Below the pieces are notes generated by a model. That model saw nothing but the letters and a program-made list of their open reading frames with translations, made no database searches and was not told the DNA's origin. A stretch of 23,228 nt of DNA from Pseudomonadota bacterium (GTDB lineage: Bacteria; Pseudomonadota; Gammaproteobacteria; Burkholderiales; Burkholderiaceae_D), in NCBI GenBank assembly GCA_023392035.1, contig JAEVZY010000180.1, forward strand, positions 1-23,228. Direction: 5' to 3'. The number at the start of each line of letters is the position of its first letter. The stretch's first letter is position 1. Positions 7,701 through 13,906 of the stretch are shown here, in pieces. A program made the translations under genes and the position numbers.

Positions 7701-10700
7701 CGAGCACGTCGCTGGCCGTGCTGCCGAGCAGCGAGTTGGAGCTGGAGATGCTGCCCGCCACGCCAGTGCTGCCGTTGGCGAAGGTCACCGCGCCGGCGTC
7801 TGCTATGCCGCCACGGTTCCACCAAGGGCTGGCGACCACGTAGTTGCCGTTGCTCAGGGCATACACGAAAGAGGCGCCGTTGCTGTCGCTGCCAACCAGG
7901 TCACTGGTCGTACTGCCCACCAGCGAGTTGCTGCTCGAAACCACGCCGCTGACGCCGGTCGTGCCGCTGCCCCAGGTGACCGCGCCGGCTTGTGCGACCG
8001 CGCCATTCTTCCAGGTGGGACTGAGGACCACATAGTTGCCGTTGCTGAGGGTGGTAATGCGCAGCTGGTTGGAAGTGGCGCCGCTGTAGCCCACGTAGTC
8101 ACCGGCGGAACTGCCCACCAGCGAATTGGAGGCGCTGACAGCCCCACTGATGCCGGCAGTGCCGCTGCCCCAGGTCACGGCACCCGCGTTGCCGTTGGCA
8201 CCGCTGTGCCAGGCAGGCGTGACGATGACATAGTTGCCATTTGCCAGTTCAACCACCGGCTTCTGCCCGTTGGGCAATAAGCCCACCCGGTCCCCGCTAC
8301 TTGCGCCCACCAGCGAATTCGCGCTCGAAACCGTTCCTTTGACGCCGGCAGTGCCGCTACCCCAAGTCGCGGCACCCGCCTGCGACAGGGCGCCGTTTGC
8401 GAACAGGGAGGACAGCACCACGTAATTGCCATTGCTGAGCGCGAACACGCCATTGCTGCCGATCTGGTCATTCGCGGTGGCGCCGATCAGCGAGTTGGCG
8501 CTCGATATCGTCCCCTTGACCCCGGTGCTGCCGTCGCCCCAGGTGGCGGCGCCGACATTGGCAGAGGCGCCGTTATCCCAGTTGCTGCTGGCGACCACGT
8601 AATTGCCGTTGGCCAGGGCGGTGATGCCCGAGACTCCCACGTAATCATTGGCGGTGCTGCCGACCAGGGAGTTGGCGCTGGAGATCGTGCCGGTAATGCC
8701 GGTGCTGCCATTGCCCCAGGTGGCCGCGCCAGCCGCCGCGACTGCGCCGTTGCTCCAATTCGAGCCGACCACATAATTGCCGTTGGTGAGCGCGGTCACC
8801 GCAATACCGACCAGGTCGCTGGCGCTGCTGCCCACCAGTGAATTCGCGCTTGATACCACGCCGGTGGTTCCGGTGCTGCCGTTGCCCCAGGTTGCCGCGC
8901 CGGCATCGGGCAGGCTGCCGTTCTTCCAGCTCGGGGCAGTGACCACGTAATTGCCATTGGTCAGTGCCGTGACGCTGGAGGCAGTAATGGTGCTGCCGCT
9001 GCCGCCGGCGAGGCCGCCTATGGAATCGTAGGTATTGCTGCCCACCAGCGAATTGGTGGAAGACACGGCGCCGGTCACGCCGGCCGTGCCGCTGCCCCAG
9101 GTAGCCGCACCCAGCATGCCGTTCCAGTTCGGCGTGGCCACCACGTAGTTGCCATTGGTCAGGGCGTAGAGTCCATTGGCGAAATTGATGTCCGAGCCCA
9201 GGTAGTCGTTGGCATGCGTGCCAACCAGGGAATTGGCACTGGATATCACGCCGGTCACACCGGCCGTACCGCTGCCCCAGGTGGCCGCGCCGGCATTGGC
9301 CAGGCCGCCATTGTTCCAGCGCGGGCTGCCCACCACATAATTGCCATTGGACAGGAGCAGGATCCGCGAAGTGCTGCCATTGCTGCCCACATAATCGCCG
9401 GCCGTCGAGCCCACCAGCGAATTGCTGCTCGATACTGCGCCGCTCACGCCGGCCGTGCCGCTGCCCCAGGTCACCGCCCCGCGGTTGCCATTCCAGAGCA
9501 CCGATGAAACCAGGTAATTGCCGTTGCTCAGGGCTGTGATGCGACCGTTGCCCACATAGTCGCCACTGAGGCTGCCGGTCAAGGAATTGGCGCTGGATAC
9601 CACACCGGAGGTGCCGGTCGCGCCATTGCCCCAGGTGACCGCTCCCAGGTTGCCGTTCCAGGCGTAGCTGTTGACAACGTAGTTGCCGTTGGACAGCGCG
9701 GTAATGCCCAGGCTGCCGACGTTGTCGTTGGCGTTGCTGCCCACCAGCGAATTGCTGCTGCTTACCACGCCGCTCACACCGGTGCTGCCGCTGCCCCAGG
9801 TGACCGCGCCGGCATTGGCCAGCGCGCCGCTGTGCCAACTGGTGGTGGACGTCACGAAATTGCCGTTGCCGAGCACATCGACATTGCTGCCGACGCGATC
9901 GCCGGCCTGGCCGCCGGTCAGCGTTGAAATCAGCGCGCCAGTATTGCCGTTGTAGAGGTACACCGCGCCCGCAGCGGCGCCGCCGAAGTTGTCGTTGGAA
10001 CTGGCCACCACGATATTGCCGCCGGACAGCGCGCGCACGCCGCTGCTGGTGCCGGCTTGACCGTGCAGGCCGTTGGCGCTGGGGCTGGGGTTGGCCAGGT
10101 CGATATAAAACTGCGAAGGCGCGCTCGAATCGATCACCAGATTGGTGGGATCGAGCAGCACGTTGCCGTCGGCGCCGGCATTGGCTTGTCCGCCGTAGTT
10201 CAGGGTCTGTTTGCCCGACACTTCGATGAAGCCCCTGGGCCCGGTCGCGGCCTGGCCGTAATAGCTGGTGGTGTCGTCGGACCACACCACCACCTTGCCG
10301 CCAGGGCCGCCTGCGTTGAGCCTGGTGTAGGGGTTGACCACCACTTGGGTCGCGTTGGGGACGGCGGGGTTGGCGCCATGGGCATCGCCGCCCACCAGCA
10401 CACTGCCGCCGGTGCTGTCGCCGTTGGCGCTGAGGCTGGCCGCGGAAAGCGTCAGTTGCGGCGCGGTGACGACTACCTCGCCGCCCTGGGCACCATTGGC
10501 TTGCATGGTGCCTGACAGCAGGGCGGCGCTGCCCGCCTGCAGTCGCACCTGGCCGCCGGTGGTGGCGCCATTGGCGCTGGTCAGCGCGGCATCGGTGTGG
10601 AGCAGGGCGCCGCTGGCTTGCAGCGACACGCTGCCGCCCGCGCCGCTATCGCCGTCGGCGCTGACGGTGCCGGCCTGCAGCAGGCTGCGGCCGTTGATGC

Positions 10701-11643
10701 TCACCGAGCCGCCGGTGCTGCCCGAGGCGCTGATGCTGCCGGTGTTGACCACCAGGTCACCCGCCAGGCGCACGCTGCCCAGCAAGTCTTCGGCCGAGCG
10801 CGCTTCGATCACGCCGGTGTTGTTGACCACGCTGGCCAGCAGCGCATCGCGGGCGGCGGCATTCATCACCACCATGCCGCCGTCGGCCTTCAGCAGGCCG
10901 CCGTTTTCCGCCAGTGTGGCCAGTGTGCCCTGCTGCACTTCCATGCCCACCAGCGCATTGCCGCTGAAGGTCAGGCGCGCGCTGTCGCCGGCGCCCAGCA
11001 TTACGCTGCCCTGGCGCGCCGCAATCGTTCCCTGGTTGCTGACCGTATTGCCGAGGAAGGCGACATAGCCGCCGTCGGCCGCCGTGATATTGCCCAGGTT
11101 GGTGATGGCGCCGGGGCCGGCCGCGCTGAAGCTGCGCACGTTGCCGTCCAGCGAGGACTGGTTCAATTCGAGGGTGGAGGCGACCAGGCCGCCGACATTG
11201 ACTTGCGCGCCCTGGCCGAACATCACGCCATTGGGATTGATCAGCCACACTTGGCCATTGGCGTTGAGCCGACCGAGAATCTGGCTGCCGTTGGTATCAA
11301 AGATGCGGTTCACCGCCAGCGCCGATGCCGAGGGCTGGACGAAATTCACCGTTTCCTGGGCGCCGATATTGAAGCTGCTCCAGTTCAGGCCAACCCGGTT
11401 GGAGGACTGCTGAATGGTGGTGGTATTGCCCGACTGCGAGATGGTCGCCGATCCCGATGCCACCTGGCCGCCCTGGGGCGCGGCGCCAGCCGCGGAAGCG
11501 AAGGCCGCCGCCAGCAGCGCCAGCTTGCGGCTTGTTCTGCCCTTGCCGCGTCCGCGCCGGTTTTCCGCCACGGCGACCCAACTGCCGGTGAGCTGGCTCC
11601 AGACGAGCCGGTAAATGTGGTTCAGAGAGCGATTGGCTTTCAT
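4762..11643 (-). CDS. Large TpsA exoprotein, filamentous-haemagglutinin-type adhesin
   Basis: The 2293-residue product is the TpsA partner of the adjacent transporter. Residues 8-27 form the extended signal peptide region (HIYRLVWSQLTGSWVAVAE), followed by a basic stretch, a hydrophobic core and probable cleavage after AAGAA (about 55). The TPS secretion domain runs to about residue 300 and carries INPNGVMFG (135-143). A right-handed beta-helix-like region with Ala/Gly/Ser-rich turns follows to about 530. Then come a 12-unit repeat array (593-1323), a linker containing GRWLVWSENPAND, one divergent YDG-type unit (about 1491-1585), six near-identical 87-residue YDG units (1586-2107), one degenerate unit (to about 2194) and a Gln/Pro/Ser-rich tail of about 100 residues. 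No toxin, protease or cysteine-rich anchor is visible, so a structural adhesin is most likely. The ATG follows GAAAGG (11649-11654). A large amount of antisense open frame across this gene is not coding. Confidence 0.93.
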   Translation of the reverse strand: MKANRSLNHIYRLVWSQLTGSWVAVAENRRGRGKGRTSRKLALLAAAFASAAGAAPQGGQVASGSATISQSGNTTTIQQSSNRVGLNWSSFNIGAQETVNFVQPSASALAVNRIFDTNGSQILGRLNANGQVWLINPNGVMFGQGAQVNVGGLVASTLELNQSSLDGNVRSFSAAGPGAITNLGNITAADGGYVAFLGNTVSNQGTIAARQGSVMLGAGDSARLTFSGNALVGMEVQQGTLATLAENGGLLKADGGMVVMNAAARDALLASVVNNTGVIEARSAEDLLGSVRLAGDLVVNTGSISASGSTGGSVSINGRSLLQAGTVSADGDSGAGGSVSLQASGALLHTDAALTSANGATTGGQVRLQAGSAALLSGTMQANGAQGGEVVVTAPQLTLSAASLSANGDSTGGSVLVGGDAHGANPAVPNATQVVVNPYTRLNAGGPGGKVVVWSDDTTSYYGQAATGPRGFIEVSGKQTLNYGGQANAGADGNVLLDPTNLVIDSSAPSQFYIDLANPSPSANGLHGQAGTSSGVRALSGGNIVVASSNDNFGGAAAGAVYLYNGNTGALISTLTGGQAGDRVGSNVDVLGNGNFVTSTTSWHSGALANAGAVTWGSGSTGVSGVVSSSNSLVGSNANDNVGSLGITALSNGNYVVNSYAWNGNLGAVTWGNGATGTSGVVSSANSLTGSLSGDYVGNGRITALSNGNYLVSSVLWNGNRGAVTWGSGTAGVSGAVSSSNSLVGSTAGDYVGSNGSTSRILLLSNGNYVVGSPRWNNGGLANAGAATWGSGTAGVTGVISSANSLVGTHANDYLGSDINFANGLYALTNGNYVVATPNWNGMLGAATWGSGTAGVTGAVSSTNSLVGSNTYDSIGGLAGGSGSTITASSVTALTNGNYVVTAPSWKNGSLPDAGAATWGNGSTGTTGVVSSANSLVGSSASDLVGIAVTALTNGNYVVGSNWSNGAVAAAGAATWGNGSTGITGTISSANSLVGSTANDYVGVSGITALANGNYVVASSNWDNGASANVGAATWGDGSTGVKGTISSANSLIGATANDQIGSNGVFALSNGNYVVLSSLFANGALSQAGAATWGSGTAGVKGTVSSANSLVGASSGDRVGLLPNGQKPVVELANGNYVIVTPAWHSGANGNAGAVTWGSGTAGISGAVSASNSLVGSSAGDYVGYSGATSNQLRITTLSNGNYVVLSPTWKNGAVAQAGAVTWGSGTTGVSGVVSSSNSLVGSTTSDLVGSDSNGASFVYALSNGNYVVASPWWNRGGIADAGAVTFANGSTGVAGSISSSNSLLGSTASDVLGLYGVTGLANGNYVVDTPAYDQPGKANAGAVWLVSAPSNLLASISNAAGSVSLNPTALAGIATTGTTTLQASNNITINSAVNVSGALNLVAGNALTLNAGITSTATGTALQLAGKTFVNNAGASALSTPNGRWLVWSENPANDVRGGLAYDFKQYNAAYGVDNVLGSGNGFLYTLAPSITASLTGTVSKTYDTGIGATLSAANFSTSGTVDGDTVSLGAPTSSAYDNKNVGSSKTVTASGLSISGASNGSATVYGYQLSSSSASGNVGTITKADLQATGLSASNKVYDTTTSASLSGTATVTALGSDDVTAGGTATGNFTDKNVGNGKTVTVSGVTISGADAGNYNLLQPTGLTANITKADLQVTGLTANNKVYDTTISATLTGTATVAALGSDDVTAGGTASGNFTDKNVGTGKTVTVSGVTISGADAGNYNLLQPTGLIANITKADLQVTGLSANNKVYDTTNGATLSGSATVAALGNDDVTAGGTATGNFTDKNVGTGKTVTVSGVTISGADAGNYNLLQPTGLTANITKADLQVTGLTANNKVYDTTNGATLSGTATVAALGSDDVTAGGTASGSFTDKNVGTGKTVTVSGVTISGVDAGNYNLLQPTGVTANITKADLQVTGLSASNKVYDTTNGATLSGTATVAALGNDVVTAGGTAIGNFTDKNVGNGKSVTVSGVTISGADAGNYNLLQPTGLTANITKADLQVIGLTANNKVYDTTNNATLSGTATVAALGNDVVTAGGTATGSFADKNVGTGKSVTVSGVTISGTDAGNYNLLQPTGLTANITKANLNVTGLSASDKTYDGNTSVALTGSAQIQALGNDIVNLGGTASGQFSDSAAGSGKSVNVSGLSLSGTDAGNYQLVSPHLTASILPAPELAPAVVLQNQQQQIPNTVSSLISATILAPSTTTGQATPGIASGLGSSANPPAEAGGPNGGLPQTSSLLTNTTIIGINGPRLHVVDDGVNVSINPNN
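5323..6888 (-). repeat. Six tandem 261-bp direct repeats encoding YDG-type domains
   Basis: The period is exactly 261 bp (87 codons), with unit boundaries at 6888, 6627, 6366, 6105, 5844 and 5583 taken at the Lys codon of KADLQ. Every unit reads KADLQ, NKVYDTT, DKNVG, VTVSGVTISG, DAGNYNLLQPTG in order. The units differ at few positions, mostly third bases and S/N or D/V swaps. A seventh, clearly diverged copy lies at about 5062-5322 (DKTYDGNT) and an eighth, distant one at about 6889-7173 (SKTYDTGIG). Confidence 0.95.
7675..9867 (-). repeat. Twelve degenerate tandem repeats of about 61 residues in the TpsA protein
   Basis: Twelve full units occupy protein residues 593-1323, with lengths of 55-66 residues (731 residues in total). 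Each starts NGNYVV, then a W-N-G turn, AGAxTWGSGTAG, VSSANSLVGS, xxDxVG and a variable loop ending ALS or ALT. A partial thirteenth starts at 7674 (NGNYVVDTPAY). The array is preceded by AGAVYLYNGNTGALISTL and GDRVG, which resemble FG-GAP (integrin-alpha-type) blades. Confidence 0.9.
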
Positions 11644-11667
11644 CGATGCCTTTCGTGAGCGGACGAA

Positions 11668-11683
11668 CCGCGCCGCGGCGCGG
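11668..11683. repeat. 16-bp perfect palindrome in the tpsA leader
   Basis: CCGCGCCGCGGCGCGG is its own reverse complement and lies 14 bp upstream of the tpsA ribosome binding site. In RNA it can form a 6-bp stem closed by a CGCG loop. Confidence 0.6.
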
Positions 11684-11730
11684 GGGACGGCGCCGGGGCG
11701 AAAGACAAACTAATGGGCGCTTATCGAATG

Positions 11731-11736
11731 ATTATA
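11731..11736 (-). promoter_or_regulatory. Candidate -10 box of the tpsA-tpsB promoter
   Basis: On the minus strand the sequence reads TATAAT, a perfect sigma-70 -10 hexamer, in the only AT-rich part of the spacer. No good -35 is present at 16-18 bp, so the promoter may need an activator. It implies a leader of about 80 nt. Confidence 0.5.
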
Positions 11737-11815
11737 CTGGCAAGATTTCCAGAAAGACATTTTTTCCGCGCTGGAAGCTCACAGCTTGGAAGGCGGGAAT
11801 TGTGAAGGGCAGGCC

Positions 11816-11851
11816 AAGCCGCGGCGGCTCGGAACTGAGGCCGCCTGGCTT
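11816..11851 (-). terminator. Possible terminator hairpin after the EAL-like gene
   Basis: AAGCC (11816-11820) pairs with GGCTT (11847-11851), and inside it GGCGGC (11823-11828) pairs with GCCGCC (11840-11845), separated by small internal loops. It lies 35 bp after the EAL-like stop. It has no T tract, so termination is uncertain. Confidence 0.4.
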
Positions 11852-11885
11852 GTACGTGTGGATTGCAGCGCTTCAGCGCCCGATA

Positions 11886-12716
11886 TCAAGCTGACATGGC
11901 CTGACTTGTCTGCGGTCCGCCCAGCGTGGCGCAGGGCTGATCGAGGGCCTGGCCCTGAACCAGCACCGATTGATTCGGCGCGGCCTGCAATGCGCAGACG
12001 GCGTCCAGGCTGGCCCGATCATCCAGCTCCTTGAACATCAGGGTCACGCCCAGGCGATGGCAAAGTTCCAGCAGCGCCTGGGCCGCATCCGGCCTGGCGC
12101 ATGCGCCGCCCCCCAGCACCAGGGCATGCGGCCGCACCCGCTCCAGCAGGAACATGCCATCCCGGGCATCCATCGCCGAAGCCAGCACGCCAAAGCGATT
12201 GCGGCGATAGTTGTCGGCCACGTAGCTGATCAGCAGGCATTGGTCGGGGCTGGAAGACGGCAGTTGCACGTGCACGCGATTGATGGGCAGGTCCAGGCTT
12301 TCAATCACGTTGCGAAAGTGGGTGCCATGGTTGTTGCTTACCGCATTCAACAAGCGTGCATGCACGCTCAGGTAGAGCTCACTTCCCAGCGCGCCATCCT
12401 GGCGATAGAAGTTGAGCAGATGCAGCAGTCGGCACAGGCGATTGAGTTCGACCGATTCTTCGTCGCTGGCCGCCTGTTCCAGCGCATGCCAGGTGGTCCA
12501 GGACTGATCCTTTTCCGAGCGGCACACAGTGATGCCTTCGTAGCCGACCAGCTTGCCGCCATCGCGCTCGCGCACCGGCGCGAAGACACTGGACAACACG
12601 TGGCCGGCAAAGCGTGCCGATATTTCTCCGCTGGCGGATTGCCACATCCGGTTGCCTTCCCCGGCCGAGCGCGGCAAGCGCGCGACATAGTCGCGCAGTT
12701 TGGCAAAGTGGTTCAT
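11886..12716 (-). CDS. Degenerate EAL-domain protein (probably non-catalytic)
   Basis: The 276-residue product follows the order of an EAL c-di-GMP phosphodiesterase: FAPVRERDGGKLVGYEG (45-61), ELYLSVHARLL, VHVQLPSS, FGVLASAMDARDGMFLL, RPHALVLGG, LGVTLMFKELDD and VLVQGQAL. Most catalytic positions are changed. EAL reads E60-G-I, the metal-binding Asn of NLS is replaced by Ser, the Glu of the EITE strand by Gln, the DDFG pair is reduced to one Asp, the KxD lysine/aspartate are lost, and AEGVE reads FKELD. It is therefore unlikely to hydrolyse c-di-GMP and may be a binding or protein-interaction module, as known for YdiV-type proteins. I start it at 12716 because AAGGG precedes that ATG; the same frame stays open upstream but looks non-coding. 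A TACAAT -10 lies 30 bp upstream. Confidence 0.8.
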   Translation of the reverse strand: MNHFAKLRDYVARLPRSAGEGNRMWQSASGEISARFAGHVLSSVFAPVRERDGGKLVGYEGITVCRSEKDQSWTTWHALEQAASDEESVELNRLCRLLHLLNFYRQDGALGSELYLSVHARLLNAVSNNHGTHFRNVIESLDLPINRVHVQLPSSSPDQCLLISYVADNYRRNRFGVLASAMDARDGMFLLERVRPHALVLGGGACARPDAAQALLELCHRLGVTLMFKELDDRASLDAVCALQAAPNQSVLVQGQALDQPCATLGGPQTSQAMSA

Positions 12717-12745
12717 AGGTGGCCCTTCGCAATGGCATTCACTGC

Positions 12746-12751
12746 ATTGTA
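12746..12751 (-). promoter_or_regulatory. Candidate -10 box for the EAL-like gene
   Basis: Minus-strand TACAAT (five of six consensus bases) lies about 30 bp before the chosen ATG. The -35 position 17 bp further upstream reads TTCAAC, which is weak. Confidence 0.4.
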
Positions 12752-12868
12752 GGGGCGAGGGCGCGCTTGTTGAACGAATCTTTCCGGGAACCCTTATGCC
12801 GCGCGCGACTTTTGAAGCGCGCCAGCCCGTGACGGCGCGATGGAATCGCAATCCTGATACTATGCTTG

Positions 12869-12888
12869 GATATCCGCAAATGGATATC
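12869..12888. promoter_or_regulatory. Inverted repeat, likely operator of the toxin-antitoxin operon
   Basis: GATATCC (12869-12875) and GGATATC (12882-12888) are perfect reverse complements separated by 6 bp. The site is centred 24 bp before the antitoxin start, just upstream of its GGAGG ribosome site (12893-12897). AbrB-type antitoxins typically repress their own operon through such palindromes. Confidence 0.65.
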
Positions 12889-12902
12889 ATTCGGAGGCTC
12901 CA

Positions 12903-13154
12903 ATGAACCTGAAGTTGCAACTGGCCCAATGGGGAAACAGCCTGGCCTTGCGCATTCCAGCCGAACTGGTGCGTCGCTATGACTTGCACGCCGGCGATCA
13001 ATTGCAGGCCAGCCTGACCGTGGACGGCAGCCTGTGCATACGTACCGGTACATGGGACCGCAAGGCTTTCGCGCGCGAACTGGAGGCGGCCTATGCGGAA
13101 ATGCCGGAAGGTCAATCCGTCATGGACGAATTGCGGCGTGGAGCGCGCTACTGA
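12903..13154 (+). CDS. vapB: AbrB/MazE-fold antitoxin (VapB-like)
   Basis: The 83-residue product begins with a SpoVT-AbrB swapped-hairpin DNA-binding domain: LQLAQWGNSLALRIPAELV (5-23), then DLHAGDQLQASLTVDG. The GNSLALRIP motif is the family hallmark. The C-terminal 35 residues (KAFARELEAAYAEMP to DELRRGARY) should be the flexible toxin-wrapping part. The ATG follows GGAGG by five bases, and the stop overlaps the toxin start by one base. The antitoxin would neutralise the downstream PIN-domain ribonuclease and autorepress at the inverted repeat 12869-12888. The family assignment is clear; exact subfamily (VapB versus other AbrB-type partner) is not resolvable by eye. Confidence 0.88.
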   Translation: MNLKLQLAQWGNSLALRIPAELVRRYDLHAGDQLQASLTVDGSLCIRTGTWDRKAFARELEAAYAEMPEGQSVMDELRRGARY

Positions 13155-13576
13155 TGATCTACGTCGATACCAGCGTGCTGGTCGCTTTGTGCACACATGA
13201 AGCCAGAAGCCATGACGTCAACGCCTGGTACCGCGCATGCCGCGACGAACTGGTGACAGCATTCTGGTGCGTGACGGAATTTTCCAGCGCGCTTGGAATG
13301 AAGCAGCGCACCGGGCAGATCAGTCAGGCGCAGGCCAACCTGGCAGGAGAGCGGTTTGAACGCCTGTGTGCAAATGACCTGCATTTGCTGCCGATTGAGC
13401 CTGACGATTATTTCCGCGCGGCCGGTCTGGTGCTCGACCCCGCACAGGGTTTGCGCGCCGGTGACGCGCTTCATCTGGCTGTGGCCTTGAGGGTCGGGGC
13501 CAAATCCATGGCTACGCTTGATGTGCGGCTTGCCGAGAATGCGGCGCGCATGAAACTTAAGCTGATCAGTATTTGA
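13154..13576 (+). CDS. vapC: PIN-domain ribonuclease toxin (VapC-like)
   Basis: The 140-residue product is a typical VapC-length PIN domain. The four acidic residues expected to bind the metal are all present: D5 in MIYVDTSVLVAL, E42 in CVTEFSSAL, D104 in LRAGDALHLAVA, and D123 in MATLDVRLAENA. This suggests an active endoribonuclease, which in known VapCs cuts tRNA or rRNA. The ATG at 13154 overlaps the antitoxin TGA, so translation is coupled; a longer frame from 13034 would cut into the antitoxin gene and is rejected. A bidirectional terminator follows 50 bp downstream. The RNA target cannot be read from sequence. Confidence 0.92.
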   Translation: MIYVDTSVLVALCTHEARSHDVNAWYRACRDELVTAFWCVTEFSSALGMKQRTGQISQAQANLAGERFERLCANDLHLLPIEPDDYFRAAGLVLDPAQGLRAGDALHLAVALRVGAKSMATLDVRLAENAARMKLKLISI

Positions 13577-13625
13577 AGCTGCGAGTTCGGGCTCGCTAAA
13601 CGCCACAAGCTGTTTCAGCAAAACG

Positions 13626-13649
13626 AAAAGGAGCCGAAGCTCCTTTTTT
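13626..13649. terminator. Bidirectional terminator between vapC and tRNA-Gly
   Basis: AAAAGGAGC (13626-13634) pairs with GCTCCTTTT (13639-13647) across CGAA, followed by a T run on the plus strand. On the minus strand the loop is the very stable C(TTCG)G form followed by TTTT, serving the tRNA gene. Confidence 0.88.
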
Positions 13650-13655
13650 GAGTGC

Positions 13656-13678
13656 GCCACATGGATGCGCCATGTGGC
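13656..13678. repeat. Inverted repeat beside the tRNA 3' end
   Basis: GCCACATG (13656-13663) and CATGTGGC (13671-13678) are perfect 8-bp complements separated by 7 bp. It lies between the terminator and the tRNA-Gly CCA end. No T tract adjoins it. It could guide 3' trailer processing or be a protein site. Confidence 0.5.
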
Positions 13679-13688
13679 TGAAGAATTC

Positions 13689-13764
13689 TGGAGCGGGAAA
13701 AGAGTCTCGAACTCTCGACCTCAACCTTGGCAAGGTTGCGCTCTACCAACTGAGCTATTCCCGC
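13689..13764 (-). tRNA. tRNA-Gly (GCC)
   Basis: The 76-nt minus-strand sequence folds as a full cloverleaf. The acceptor GCGGGAA pairs with TTCCCGC, the D arm is GCTCAGTTGGTAGAGC, the anticodon loop reads TTGCCAA (anticodon GCC), the T loop is GTTCGAGAC, and CCA is encoded. A TATGAT -10 box lies 12 bp upstream with a C-rich discriminator typical of stable RNA promoters. The gene stands alone between vapC and gltD and looks intact. Confidence 0.97.
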
Positions 13765-13775
13765 GAGGAGGGCGA

Positions 13776-13781
13776 ATCATA
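13776..13781 (-). promoter_or_regulatory. Candidate -10 box of the tRNA-Gly promoter
   Basis: Minus-strand TATGAT, five of six consensus bases, is followed by a GC-rich discriminator (TCGCCCTCCTC) before the tRNA 5' end. The -35 (TTCCCC at 17 bp) is weak. Confidence 0.55.
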
Positions 13782-13858
13782 CCTAGCTTGCGCGCGATGG
13801 GGAAGCCCCTTTTGCACATTTCTCGCAAAGTCTTTTTCTCGGGGGCGCCAACAACATG

Positions 13859-13887
13859 AAAAAAGCCCGCACGAGGCGGGCTTTTTT
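13859..13887. terminator. Terminator of the gltB-gltD operon
   Basis: GCCCGC (13865-13870) pairs with GCGGGC (13876-13881), flanked by six A residues on the left and six T residues on the right, so it can work in both directions. It lies 19 bp past the gltD stop. Confidence 0.92.
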
Positions 13888-13906
13888 CCGGGATCAGCGA
13901 TCAGGC

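Noticed and set aside
4762..11643. Contact-dependent inhibition (CdiA-like) system
   Set aside because: The protein lacks a VENN-type pretoxin junction or a variable C-terminal toxin, and no small immunity gene follows; the next gene is the transporter, 12 bp away.
11886..13196. A longer 436-codon version of the EAL-like gene
   Set aside because: The extra 160 codons overlap the vapB gene and its operator on the opposite strand and show no protein pattern; the ATG at 12716 has an AAGGG site.
13034..13576. A longer 180-codon version of the PIN toxin
   Set aside because: The added 40 codons lie within the antitoxin gene in another frame; the PIN motif begins right at the ATG at 13154.
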